DNA of 25,879 nucleotides from the NCBI GenBank assembly GCA_024811115.1, contig JAKOGH010000234.1:1-25879 (forward strand), in the 5' to 3' direction. This DNA is from Terana coerulea (taxonomy: Eukaryota > Basidiomycota > Agaricomycetes > Polyporales > Phanerochaetaceae). Shown piece after piece: positions 10,219 to 21,113 of the stretch. The notes beneath the pieces were generated by a model. It was given only the letters and a program-made list of their open reading frames with translations, was not told where the DNA came from and made no database searches. Made by a program: the position numbers and the translations under genes. Within the stretch, counting starts at the first letter, position 1; each line of letters opens with the position of its first letter.

Positions 10219-13200
10219 ATGTCTTCCTCTCTCGAGAAGCTTGTCCCCGTCCTCGACGGAACCAACTGGGAGCACTGGAACGACACTTTGAAGTCGTTCC
10301 TGGGCACTCAGGGCATCTCTCGTCAGCTCTTGACGACTCAGCCGACGGTGCCGACCTTAGTTCGCACTGTCCCGGCAGCCCGCTCGCGCAGTCGCAGCTA
10401 CAGCTAACACCGCAGCCCTCCCTGCGCTCCCGCTTCTGGCGAGTGCCCGGCAACGAGCACGAGCACTCCAAGGGCCGTTGACAAGCTTGACGACTGGATC
10501 AACGACGACCTCCCGGGCCATGGGCTTTATCCGCCTTCGCTTGACGTACCAGGATTGGACAGTCAGTGAAAACGAGACCACAGCCAAAGCCCTATACCAG
10601 TCCTTACAGGCCACCTACACCAGAACACCCTGCACGGCCTACACCGACTTCAGGGGCCTCCTGGAGACTCGCATCCCTGATGACCAGTCCCCAGCACCCA
10701 CGATCGCTAAAATCCAATCCCACGTCGACCGCCTCAAAGCAGCCTATGTAGTGAATACTTACACCTGATGCTCCTCATTTCGAAGACACCAGCGTACGGT
10801 AAGCACGTCGCCACGGTCACCACTCTAAACCAGAAGATGGTAGACACAGGCCTGATCCCCTACCTGCTGGAAGCCCCGATCCCAGGGCAGTACGGGCAGC
10901 AGCTCATCGCTGCATGGGAGCAGCGGAAGCTTTCCGGTGGACAGCGCAAGCAGACTGAGTCTGCCAAACGCGTCACCGCCGTCAAGAACAAGGGAAGGAT
11001 CCTCAGTTCAAGCAGCAGCAGCGCCCTAACGGGCAGCAGCAGCACAGCAGCAGCGCCCGCAGGGCAGCAGCAGCAGCAGCAGGACGGTGCCGGCAAGGGC
11101 AAGAAGGGCCCAGCGCGGCAGCGCGCGGGGCAAGGCAAGGGCAAGGCCCAGGACGCTGACCACGGTCACTCCTACATCGCCGCACGGTCATCCCGGTGGT
11201 GAACAACTTCGCCCGCCATTCCGCCTCCCTAAATCCGAGGCCGAAGAAATTCAGTCTCGCATCGAAGGAGAGCGCGAGCTCTACCCTCGGCAACGGCAAC
11301 CAGTTCCCCGCCCGGCAAGGCACTATCCCTTGCTGAGAAGCTTGGAGTCGTCGGGTCCCGAGAGCGGATCCGGACCGAGGAGGTTATCGACGCCAACGAG
11401 CATAACGCTCACCAGCGCCCGACGCCATGCGGGATATCGAGCACCGCAATCTGCCGGAACTCCGTCCGTGAGTTAGAATTCCAACAGGAGTTCACTCTTG
11501 ACGATCTCCCGTGCTAACTAAACTGTTAGCAATCCTCGACGAGGATGACGAGTACCAAACTCTGCACAAGGCCCAGCTTGGCGAGGCCGGCAGAGCTCCG
11601 CAAGCTTGCTCGCAAGCAGTGGATCGCGGACAAGAACGCCGCCCTGAACAAGGGCTCGACCTCGACCAGAAGCGTCGCGGGCACGCCCGATGGGAGCGAC
11701 ACCAGCTTGTGAAGCTGGCCGTCGCCCAGGAGAGCGAGTTCGCCGCCACCGCCGCCCGAAGATGAGGCCGCGGAGAAGGCTCGTCAGCGCCAAGCAGGCC
11801 GACCTCGACTACGCCGAGCGCATGCTCGATGCTCGCATCGCCGAGCTCGACGCGCATCGACTCGAACAACGTCGCTCTCAAACGCCAAGTTTGCTGAGCC
11901 GGAGTTCGTCGAGGGCAGCTCGTCTCGCCCCGCGGCGCAGCTCGCGCGAATCCTCGCCGATCATCTGGTCTGACGAAGTCGACATGCAAATGTCACTCGA
12001 CAGGGAGACGGCTTCGACGCCCGACCACCCTGATATCGAGGACGCCGTGTCCCTCGGAAACGAGGACAACGACAGCGACGTCGACGTAGGTTCGCTGGAT
12101 GCCTGATGGACGATCGAGAGATCCACCAGGGACATCATCGACGCGTACTTGAGTATGTCCCTCTAACTCTGCACTCGTGCATCCCACTGACCGATACTTT
12201 GCAGCTGATTGCGCGGCGTCTCGGCGGGCTGGATTAAACAGTAGATACCACATGTATGCTACTGTATTGAATGGAGCAGGTTTCCTTCAAAATCCAGACC
12301 GATGTGTGCATAAAAAGTTATTTAACGCGTGCCAGAGTTGCAAAGGTAAAAACCTTGCAAAATCAAGTGATTGGCTGCTCGACTCAGGAGCGTCTTTCCA
12401 CTTCACCGGTCAAAGAAGTTTATTGCGCAATTTGCGCAACATTGACCCAATTGTCGTTCAAAACGGCTAATGGGCATGTAACTATCTCTGAGGAAGGTGA
12501 CTCCGTCATCAACTACCGTCCTAGCGCGACAAGTAGAGCGATTAAAGTCTTACTGAAAAATGTTCGACTCATGCCTTCACAGAAAGACATGAATCTAATC
12601 TCGCTTGGTCAGCTGCTACGACAAAACCGGTTAATTGAGGGTGACGCAACCACTTCAAAAATCCTGGACGGTGATAATCGCCAGGAATTATTGCATTCGT
12701 ACCGCTTTATCCAAATGCAACAGTGTACTATTTAGACACTGACCGAGACAGCCTTGCGCTAGTCTCGCACGAGATAATGCATAGACGTTTTGGACATCCC
12801 TCTGAGCGGATCCTACGTCAACTTCCGTCAGCAACGACGGAATGTCCTGATTTGACTACAAGTCGGACTCACCCTGCTCTGGCTGCGCTGCGAGGAAAGA
12901 TGCACAATCGCTCTTTCCGCTGACGCCCTCGACGAGCATCGCGACCTTTGAGCTCATTCACAGTGACTTGAAAGAATTCCCGGTTGATTCATATCACCGA
13001 TATAAGTATATCATCACCTTTGTCGATGATTATACGTCGCATGCATGGATTATTTGCCTAAGGCTAAAATCCGTCGCCATCCAAGCGACAAAAAACTTTC
13101 TTGCTATGGTTCAAAACCAGCATAAAGCTAATGTCGAAAGCTGGATGTCGGATGCAGGGGGAGAATATAAATCGAACGCATTCATTCAAATGCTAAAGGA

Positions 13201-15843
13201 CGAAGGGATTAAAATCCTAACTAGCGTTCCTCATACTCCACAGCAGAATGGACGGCGCTGAGCGCTCAATCGAACCCTCATGGACAAAGCCGAGGCTATG
13301 CGCTTCAGCTTGCATCCCTCCTTCGTGGTGGGAATTTGCGGTTATGCACGCAACAGTGCTTTACAACCGCACCCCGTTTCGCGATTAAGATGGGTTACGC
13401 CTTATGAGGCACTTATGGGTGAAAAACCACGCGTTGATAACATCCGCGTATTCGGCTGCGGTGCATGGGTCTTTATCCCTGCCGATGTTCGAAAAAACAA
13501 ATTACAGCCTAAATCCGAAATGATGACCTACATCGGACACGACGAGCACGGTTGGACCTTCATGAGAGGACCTAACAACGTCGTGTTTCGCTCAACTCAA
13601 GTCGAGTGGTGCGAAACTTATTTCCCCAAGTGTCCTGACGGCAAAATGCCCGCAGCGGCCTGGCCCGCCTCGCCAAAACACCAAAAAAGCGAACGACAGT
13701 GAGTCTTCGCAAGGTGCAGGATCAGACGATAGCGACGACGATGCGCCACCGCTAGCGGCGAGCTGCACCTCGTCCTAACCCTCCTTCCGCCAAAAGAGAC
13801 CGAGCGGGTTGAACGACGGTTCGACCCCTAAGCCCCTGCTGGGCGTAGCCGAGTCCGCTTCGTCGCGGCGACACCACGCAGAAGATCCACAGGTACTGGC
13901 ACCACCAGTTATTCCTGCTGGGCCGCGGCGTAGTACTCGCGTCACGAAGGATCCCAGTCAAAAATCCAGGCTCCGTGTACGACCAGTCACAAGCACCATC
14001 ACGGATTTTAGGTGCTGATAGAGGTATCCGTGGTTGGGAAAAGCAGACTGGCCAGACCAAGCCCACCAAGGTTAGCTACCAAGGCGCGGTCAGTCTAGCA
14101 AGCAGCCCGACAGTGTCCCCGCCACACGTCCTGCTAGCCCTTCTACATCCGAACAGCTCGAACCTGTTCCGGGATATCACTGAGCCCACTGGAGACACTG
14201 GAAGCGAAAGCCCAGTGTCAGATGACGTACTAGCACGACTGTGCCGGGAAGGGGAGTAAATTTCTACAATTATTTGCTTGCCCAAGCAGTCGATCCTGAC
14301 GCAACAAAGTCTTCAGTCCGAGACTGGACTTTCACGTGGCATAAACCGCCTGCCTGCAAAACAGCAGGTAGAATGGCGTGCTGCATGCAAAGACGAGCTC
14401 GATGCATTAAGCAAAAGAGGCGTGTTCGAACTCGCCCCGCGGCCGAAAGGCAAACGCGTCATTAAGAACCGATGGGTTTTTGATGAGAAATCAGATGGTC
14501 GAAAGCGCGACTTGTAGCTCGCGGCTTCTCTCAAATCGAGGGAATCGACTATGACAAAATCTTCTCTCCGGTCGTACGGTTTGAAACCGTTAGATTCGTA
14601 CTTGCCATGCGGCACTCGAACGCTTCTTCCTTACTGGCCTCGATGTGCGCTAGCGCATATTTGTACGGACTGTTAGATGAGGAGATCTACATGGAACAAC
14701 CCGATGGCTTTCCTGCTCAAGGGAAAAAGCACATGGTGCTTCGTCTCCGTCAGCGCCCTCTACGGGCTTAAGCAGGCAGGACTGTCCTGGTGGAAAGCCC
14801 TTAGCAAGTCTATGGCTGAGCTCGGCTTCAAAGACTGAAGTCCGATGCTGGCGTATACGTCAAAGGCGCAGGCAATGACATGGTCATAGCCGTAGTCTAT
14901 GTTGACGACGCTATATTCGCCGGACGTAGCAAGGCAAAAGTACTCCAAGAAAGGAGTCCTTCATGCAACGGTGGGAGTGTCAGCGATATGGGCTGACGTA
15001 AAGGAGTTTCTGCGCATGCGCATACAACGAGTTGGCGACAAGATCGTGATTGATCAATCGCCTACCTTGACAAGGTACTCGAACGCTGCGGCCAGACCAA
15101 TGCCAAAATGGCAAAGACTCCGCTTCCTGAGGGCTATATCCTCAACCAAATGAAGGAGAGCTAAACAAAGCTCGCCAGAGCCGTTTCCAAATTATGATAG
15201 GCTCACTCCTTTATATCATGCTCGGTACACGACCGGACATTGCGATACGCTGTCACAAAGCTCGCACAGTTCAGTGCGAACCCGTCTGAAGACCACCTGA
15301 ACAGAGCGCTGTACATCTGCCGCTACCTGTCAGGCACTCGTAACTACACACTCGAGTATGACGGCTCTTCCAGGGTTAGGCTTGGTGGCGTACACCGATG
15401 CAGATTGGGCGGCTGCTTCCAACCGCTCTCAGACTGGCTTCCTGCTAATGCTTGCAGGAGGAGCCTTTAACTGGAGTTCTTTCGCACGAAGTCTGTAGCA
15501 ACGTCGACTAAAGATGCCGAATACATGGCACTCAGCGACTGCTCCCGAGAAGTCATGTGGATTCGAAATATCCTCTCTGAACTCGGTTACAACTTCGAAA
15601 GTACCCATCTGCAGCGACAACCAGGGCGCTCTATTCGTCTCGGAAAATCCCGTTACTGAAAAGCGCACTAAACACATCGACATCCGCTACCACTACATTC
15701 GGCGATGTCGTCGAAGCTGGTCACGTCAAGTACTCTTCGTACACTGGCGTTGACAATCCCGCAGATATCTTTACCAAGAATCTGGGCAGGGTCAAGATCG
15801 AGAAGTTCCGACCAATGCTCGGACTTCGCATCGCTGCTAACTA
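10219..15843 (+). pseudogene. Copia gag-pol polyprotein, multiply frameshifted
   Basis: Gag starts at 10219 (MSSSLEKLVPVLDGTNWEHW), typical of copia-type gag, and includes Ser-rich and Gln-rich runs at 11007-11082; no clear CCHC knuckle was seen. The protease motif LLDSGASFHFT has its Asp codon at 12381. Integrase follows: an H..H zinc part (HEIMHRRFGHPS, about 12768), a C-S-G-C patch in a shifted frame, then Asp in HSDL (12965), Asp in MSDAGGEY (13151) and the expected Glu after QQNG near 13260 in a shifted frame. Reverse transcriptase spans about 14350-15100 with catalytic YVDDA at 14898-14912. RNase H shows YTDADWA (about 15390), SDNQGALF and KHIDIRYHYIR, with a final PADIFTK. At least ten frame changes interrupt it, some at runs such as caaaacgg near 12460. 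Described only; not functional as written. Confidence 0.93.
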
Positions 15844-15879
15844 GCGCTGACTAAACCAGCGCAGGCAGTACGCCGTGCT

Positions 15880-15892
15880 AGGTTAGGAGGAG
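15880..15892 (+). other. Polypurine tract
   Basis: aggttaggaggag lies directly against the 3' LTR. This is the usual place and composition of the primer for plus-strand synthesis in LTR retrotransposons. Confidence 0.8.
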
Positions 15893-16184
15893 TGTTGAGT
15901 CAGATAGACGCCCGTAGCGCTCTGCTCACATCTTCTCTATTGTTCTACCAGGTTCCACCATGACGATGCCTATTGTCTATTGTCCTGGTACCTATTTGTG
16001 TCTGTTTGTAGTACAGCCACCCAGTATTGTATATAAGGCAGCCCTCTGCGCCATACTCTAATAAGACTCTTACAACTCTCAACCCACCAACGTGTGTATC
16101 AACCAACCTACAGGTGAGTAACCAACCTAGCTTCCTCTAGGCCTCGGTAGGAGTGTACGCCGCTGTATGCGCTGCACTTCTACA
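15893..16184 (+). repeat. 3' LTR of the copia element
   Basis: 292 bp, TGTTGAGTC...CTTCTACA, the same length as the 5' LTR and identical outside one 4-base patch near its start. Confidence 0.97.
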
Positions 16185-16189
16185 TTTGT
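16185..16189. repeat. Target site duplication TTTGT (right)
   Basis: Right-hand copy of the 5-bp duplication. The following agcactacggtac continues the host intron and exon 2 of DUF6533 copy B. Confidence 0.97.
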
Positions 16190-17101
16190 AGCACTACGGT
16201 ACACTACCATGCTCAAACTTGCGAATACGGGGGTAGCGTGCGAGGAAGAAGAGAACCTTGGTCATGTTCCAACGGGTCGTCCAAATCAGCTCAACCTCGG
16301 ACCCGACGGTAAGAGAGTAGTCATAGATCTGTGCATTAACATTTCAATTCCCCAATGCTCGAAGGGGGTTGCGGCAGCGTACGAGCACCGCTAAAGCAGA
16401 AACTAGTTGCGGAAAAGAAGACGCGTGAGGCAATTGCAAGATAATGTGTTAGTGAGTATGAGGAACGTACAATCCACCAGCTACCAGTGTCACACAGACA
16501 CCAGAGCACATATCGGTTGAGTCCGATAGATACGATGCTACAACGGCTTGTGGACATACTGTGTCGATTTGAAAGCGCGTGAACGACGTGGCGAGAGAGG
16601 AAGCCATGGTGCAATGCGCTATCGGTGCCTTCTGGCCTCAGCCAAGCGTCCAGGGCTTTATGTTGAATACAATGTGGCCACGGCCACTGAGCACATCTGT
16701 AGGAGGGAGTGTGGATGAAGACAATGCTGGAGTGGAACAGAGAGAAAACGCACATCGTGTTAGGCGCGAAGACACAAATTTTCAGTGTTGCGGCGCATAT
16801 TTTGTGCCGTTGATAGAAGCGCGTCGTGTGGGAGCCTCCGGACGGCCATATACACTATCGCAACACGATTGTATCCCTGCCGTGATACTGTGACTGCAGG
16901 CTGAGCTGCCATTGGCCCCTCCTCATTGTAGAAGGGGGTAGCTGCAGCAGGTAGTCTGCATGAAATTCATTTGTAACGCGACAGTATCAGCCAGGGCGTG
17001 GTTGAATTGTGAAGTCGGCCTCAATACCTCGCGCGATGGTGACAACTCATCGAGTCTGATGCTGCGCATGATGCACTACCATGGTAGATCGCAACTAGTA
17101 C

Positions 17102-17342
17102 TGTAATGCCGGGGAATCAGTATTAAGTTGACTACGACGGCGTCTCTGCGCTCTCAGGCGCAGACGCCCCGCCGCAGTCCCGATTCAGCATTGATGCGGC
17201 TTCCCTTATACAGCAGTACTATACAGTCCCATGGTGGCGTCAGCCTCCCGCTACATGCGGACGGGCGGCTACGCGTGTTTTAGCTACCATCGTCTCGAAC
17301 AGACAAGGCCAAAATCGCGCGTGTGTGATTATATTTCTTACA
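17102..17342. mobile_element. Probable solo LTR in segmental copy B
   Basis: Copy A reads gatcgctacgcaag at about 3731-3744. Copy B has gatcgcaac, then about 250 extra bases, then gcaacgcagg. GCAAC (17091-17095 and 17343-17347) is thus a likely 5-bp target duplication. The insert holds a TG..CA unit TGTAATGCC...TTACA with 5-bp inverted ends (TGTAA/TTACA) and TATA-like stretches, as in LTRs. Six bases (TAGTAC, 17096-17101) between the left GCAAC and TGTAA remain unexplained. A short non-autonomous element is the alternative. Confidence 0.65.
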
Positions 17343-17671
17343 GCAACGCAGGACTGTCCCTCTCCTACATTGTCGGCACCACCAAAGCATACAATCAGGG
17401 GTTTATTGTAACTTTCATCTGTTCGAAATGTTACTTGCAAGCTTGCCGAGCGGCGAGCTTTCACAGCAAAAGACGATGCTGTTGGGCATATCCATGTACA
17501 TAGCTTACAGCACACCTGTGGTCAAATGACTTCGGATACAATGTCAGTCAGTGTGTGTTTGACTAATTCCCAGCCTTATCAGTACATATTGTGAGCTGTT
17601 GACTGGCAAGCTTAACGACCCAGCGGTGACACAGCAGAACGCAAAAAAACGCATTCACAATACACGATAAC

Positions 17672-19864
17672 TTACGCCGACGCCTCACTCTGATTCGCCT
17701 CCTGCTTATTCTCCAGCCCCCACTTCTTGTCCACCTGCGTGTGCAGCGGCAGCTTCTTCATGAACAGCGACGCGAGGATGCCGATCCCGCTGATGCCCAT
17801 CATCACCTGCCACACCACGACGATGCTCGCCGCGAACGCCGCGCGCACCTCGCTGCGGAGCGGCTCGGGCAGCGCCGGGATGACGGGGATCGCGCTGTAC
17901 GCGATCGCCACGCCGCCGGGGAACTCGGCGAGGAACGCGGCCGGGAGGTGCTTCGTGAGCTGCGTCTGCAGCACCGCGGTGCCAATAGTGACCGCCCAGA
18001 CCTGTCACGACCCTTCTTAACATATAAAAGACGGAGAGAAGCGGCAGGACGCACCCCGGCGAACGAGCGGAAGAAGGCGATGAGGGACAGCGCGTGCGCG
18101 TTCGCGGAGATGGGCAGCGCGGCGAGCACGGGGAAGTACGTGCCGACGTAGCACAGGCCGGACGCGATGCCGACGAGGATCGAGAAGCCGACGGCGTGCG
18201 CGAGCGGCGTGTCCGCGTGCAGCGTCGAGAGCGCGCCCATCGAGGATATATAGAACGCCCAGGACAGCCAGAGCGGCACCCGGTAGTTCTTCGTCACGTT
18301 GATCGTCACGGCGGTGCAGATGAGCGCGGGGCCGATGGAGATCGCGAGGCCGAGGAACTCGACGCCCGAGCGGACGGGGCTCGCGCTCTTGCAGGCCTGG
18401 AAGTATATGGGGAGGAAATCTGCGGTGGAGAATGAGGGAATGGGTCACGCAAGGAGAGACGCAGCACGGGACGTACATGTTGCTGCTATCATGATGAGGG
18501 GCCCAATAAATGTCTGGATGTATCTGGTGCGCATATAAGCTTCATTTGCACAGAAAGGTAGCCCAAAACGCACCCGCTTAGACTGGTGCGGTTCGACACG
18601 AGATAAATTGGGACCTGCAAAGCTGCACTCAGCCAAAGCGCGACACGCACCATAGAAACTTACCAGTGGCTCTTTCGCTAATTGAGCCTCGTAGAACAAG
18701 AAGAACGCCAGGCCCGCAACGCCAATGATGAGGGGGGCAAGCACATGACCTGACGTCCAAGGAAAGCGAACCCCTCCCCATGTCAGTGCAATGATGACAG
18801 ACGCAGAGCTAGCCGTGACAAGAAAGTTTCCGCTGTACTGTACGTGAGTGACTATTGAGCAGTGAGGCTGATGCTGCCTTACATCCAGTCCATCCGCGCC
18901 ACCTTCTCGCGCAGCGAGCCCGCAGGCGTGTTCAGTTTCAGGAAGAGGATGACGAGAATCGCTGCGACGCCCACAATGGGTAGGTTGAGGTCTACGGAGA
19001 GGATTAGCTCGCTGCGTGCACAGAGGGCGTGACTCGTTGCATACAGAATAGCCACCGCCATTGACCTCTCTCAGCAAGAGCACCGCCGATTAACGGCCCA
19101 ATCGCGCCCGCTATACCCCAAGTCCTGAAGGCACGTAAGACTCGCGGCGCAAGCAACACGCCACGCACTGTACGCACATGTTGATCATCGCGTTGTACAA
19201 CGCCCGCTCGGCCAAGGGGACCAGGTCGGACACGACGATCGCTGTAATAGCGACCAACGACCCGCCGCCTGCGCCCTGTATAGCTAAGGCAAAATGGTAT
19301 GAGGAAATGTATGAAGGGTGTGGCTGGACGACGCACCCCGGGCCGCAACGAGCCAGTTCATGTTCTGTGCGCTGCCGCAAAGGGCGCTTCCGAGCGCAAA
19401 CAAGGCCAAGGCCGACAGCATCGCAACACGGCGCCCAAATATCTAGAGTTCGTAGATAATGAAGCGAGTGGGAGTTGAGCCACTCTGAGGAACGCGCACC
19501 TCTGCGACACCGCCTGTCATGGGCAGCAAAGCGGTTGACGCCAGGGCGTACGCCGACGCGACCCACACGAAGTCGTCCCCGTGCAAGTCATGCACAATCG
19601 TCGGCAGCGCGGTCGAGACGGACGTCTGCAGGCGAGGACAGCGTAAGAAGACGGTGTTTCTGAGCGAGGAGGTGCACACACAAACTCGAGCGCGGAAAGA
19701 AAGAGGGAGACGCAGATGGAGGCGAAAATGAGCCAGAAGCGGAAGTCTCGTTTGGGCGCGTGGCTCGCGGGCGGCACGCTCTGCAGCTGGGTCGTCTCGT
19801 AGTTTGCGCTCGGAGGGCTCTCCTTCGAGGTCGTGCGATCGACCTGCGGCGAGCTGGAGTCCAT
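17672..19864 (-). CDS. MFS transporter, DHA2 (14-TM drug:H+ antiporter) type
   Basis: Eleven exons: 19864-19682, 19625-19500, 19442-19337, 19283-19178, 19124-19045, 18991-18883, 18832-18664, 18614-18574, 18523-18477, 18419-18055 and 18001-17672. They splice to about 553 residues with no frame break, the usual length of a 14-helix DHA2 pump. A polar N-terminus ([10 protein letters not shown]) leads into [19 protein letters not shown]. Family signatures are [14 protein letters not shown] (motif C-like start), IFGRR (motif A region), [10 protein letters not shown] and GPLIGGAL. Middle helices ([19 protein letters not shown]) and late helices ([17 protein letters not shown]) follow. Probably a plasma-membrane exporter or small-molecule permease; the substrate cannot be told from sequence. 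The start ATG fits the hydrophilic leader. It lies 1.25 kb from the next gene on the same strand. Confidence 0.93.
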
Positions 19865-20358
19865 GGTGGGAGGTAGAATACGGCGACGATGCTGTGCGCA
19901 GATGGCACGTAAGCGGCTAGGAAAATAACAGGAGAGCAGTCCACCATGCACTTACTGGATGACGGTGTCTGCCAAGCCGGGCGAGTGAGCTAGTGCGGTA
20001 GGTCTAGTGTCGGCGGCGGTGGGTCGATGGTCTCATGGAGGATAGAGCAGCCGTTGAGCCACGAATTCCCACAAGACAGCGAGGCCTCGCCAGAGCCAAA
20101 CTCTGTCCGTGGAGGGTTTCGTCTTGTGATTCAAGCAAGTCCGTCGGGAAGTGCGAGGCCTGATGTGGGCCGGGGGCTCTCCGGCGGTGACCCTTCGTTT
20201 GGTCCACACGACAAATGCTCCGTGCCCCAGGCGTGATGCATTCCGAGAAAGAAGGCTGTATGGCTGCTTCTACGAATCGTGACCGGAGCGTGATGTACTA
20301 AAAGCGTACGCTGACACGTCAGTGATTTGGGGGGAAACCAAGAATGCAGCTTACTTAC

Positions 20359-20487
20359 CCGTTCAATAACGCTGAACGGCTGCGCCATCGCCGAGAAGAG
20401 AACCAGAAGCGGATGCGCACCGCCAGAATCGCTCTCACGCAGCTTGAGAAGGGCAGGCAGCCGCACACCGCCCCACGTAAGCCCCGT
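20359..20487 (-). other. Candidate minus-strand exon, unidentified
   Basis: Open stretch reading LTWGGVRLPALLKLRESD and on to QPFSVIER, ending at a perfect donor GAACGG|GTAAGT (the donor occupies 20353-20358). The acceptor side is uncertain. The opposite strand is also open here with an Arg/Glu-rich frame (NNAERLRHRREENQKRM), so the coding strand, if any, is not settled. Confidence 0.2.
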
Positions 20488-20670
20488 TCTGTTCGGCCGC
20501 CTTCGATGCAAGTCGGAAGTCTGTTGTCAGTCGGCCTTGTTCGACACACCGCATGGAGGAACATGAACGTGGCTTGCAGCCGGTTAGCGCTGCTGGTTAG
20601 ACGCCACGGCATTTATGAACGCCCACGGAACAACCCGGCGGTGACGACGTCATGCCGTCAGCCACAAAGC

Positions 20671-20717
20671 TTGAACGTTGAACGTTGAACTGTCTTGACA
20701 TGCTGGCAGCTTGAACG
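20671..20717. repeat. Short TTGAACG repeats
   Basis: TTGAACGTTGAACGTTGAAC at 20671-20690 carries three 8-bp-spaced TTGAAC units with palindromic AACGTT junctions, and a fourth TTGAACG is at 20711-20717. The TTGAAC core is also the core of the inverted repeat at 4224-4256. Confidence 0.6.
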
Positions 20718-21113
20718 CGGCGCACAAACTTGAAGCTCACGAAACATCTCAAGTATACCACTGCCCCTTTGGAGTATTTAGTGTATTAAGTAAGTCTATA
20801 CTATAACCAGTGTCGATTTAGTACACCGATCTAGTGCCCCCACCACTCAGTCTCTCAGCCGTGACACTGTGTTGGTGGTCGTCTAGACGGTGGCTCACTG
20901 CCAGTGCACAGTTCTGACTCAAGTCTCAGGCCTCAGCGCGTGATAGGAAGGGCTCAGCTGTATGCGGGTGTATGCTCGTGCGTATTGCATGTGGCATTTT
21001 CTGGTGGTTGTATGAATATATGCGAGCAGTGCGCCGGAGGGTATATCGGCGCGCAGCTCGTTAGAGATTTGACTGCAATCTTATAGATACATGGCTCGTA
21101 ACCTCACGTCTGC

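Larger units (their letters stand above)
9692..16184 (+). mobile_element. Ty1/copia LTR retrotransposon, 6,493 bp
   Basis: Complete element in structure: 5' LTR 9692-9983, primer site from 9984, gag-pol 10219-15843, polypurine tract 15880-15892, 3' LTR 15893-16184, flanked by 5-bp TTTGT duplications. The domain order protease, integrase, reverse transcriptase, RNase H places it in copia (Pseudoviridae), since gypsy elements have integrase last. LTRs differ only in one small patch, so insertion is recent and later than the segmental duplication. The coding region is broken in many places, so this copy cannot encode its own proteins unless the breaks are base errors. Confidence 0.97.
8296..16614 (-). 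pseudogene. DUF6533-type membrane protein, copy B, split by a retrotransposon
   Basis: Same exon plan as copy A. Clear exons are 8296-8621 (last), 9298-9429, 9492-9524 (33 bp), 9580-9639, 16198-16328, and a first exon ending at 16383. The copia element lies in the intron between 16197 and 9640, stretching it from about 60 bp to about 6.56 kb. Shared motifs are IYDYSLTVGSEVELIW, CTVMYYITG and LIIRTWAIWGRD. Damage: one extra C in exon 2 near 16229, a donor changed from GTAAGTG to GTAGTG, one missing base near 8540 in the last exon, and loss of the ATG that copy A has at 3052. The base missing from exon 8 of copy A is present here. The 5' limit is approximate: the next upstream ATG is at 16614 but its frame is not continuous. 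Almost certainly non-functional. Confidence 0.82.
7341..17603. repeat. Segmental duplication, copy B (interrupted by a copia element)
   Basis: Second copy of the block at 1-4027. Homology runs from the exon at 7341 to 9691, is broken by the retrotransposon 9692-16184, and resumes at 16185 where the copy A counterpart is 2749. The junction is exact: removing the element and one TTTGT restores the arrangement seen in copy A. The copy is direct, so the pair forms a tandem-like duplication separated by about 3.3 kb. Confidence 0.93.
19865..21113. other. Intergenic region between MFS and Mpo1 genes
   Basis: Holds the MFS promoter side (near 19865) and the end of the Mpo1 gene. No recognised gene. 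Open frames around 20344-20690 (+) and 20131-20612 (-) overlap each other and show no known domain. See the separate candidate exon and the TTGAACG repeats. Confidence 0.5.

Noticed and set aside
11007..11082. AGC/CAG-rich stretch as a microsatellite locus
   Set aside because: It encodes Ser- and Gln-rich runs within Gag in the expected position and is irregular, so it is treated as part of the polyprotein.
17741..18435. Plus-strand charged open frames opposite the MFS gene
   Set aside because: Low-complexity shadows produced by GC-rich coding sequence; the minus strand splices to a full 14-helix transporter.
20131..20511. LTWGGVR peptide suggesting a second MFS fragment
   Set aside because: Only about seven residues resemble the MFS gene; the rest of the frame is polar and has no membrane helices in the expected order.
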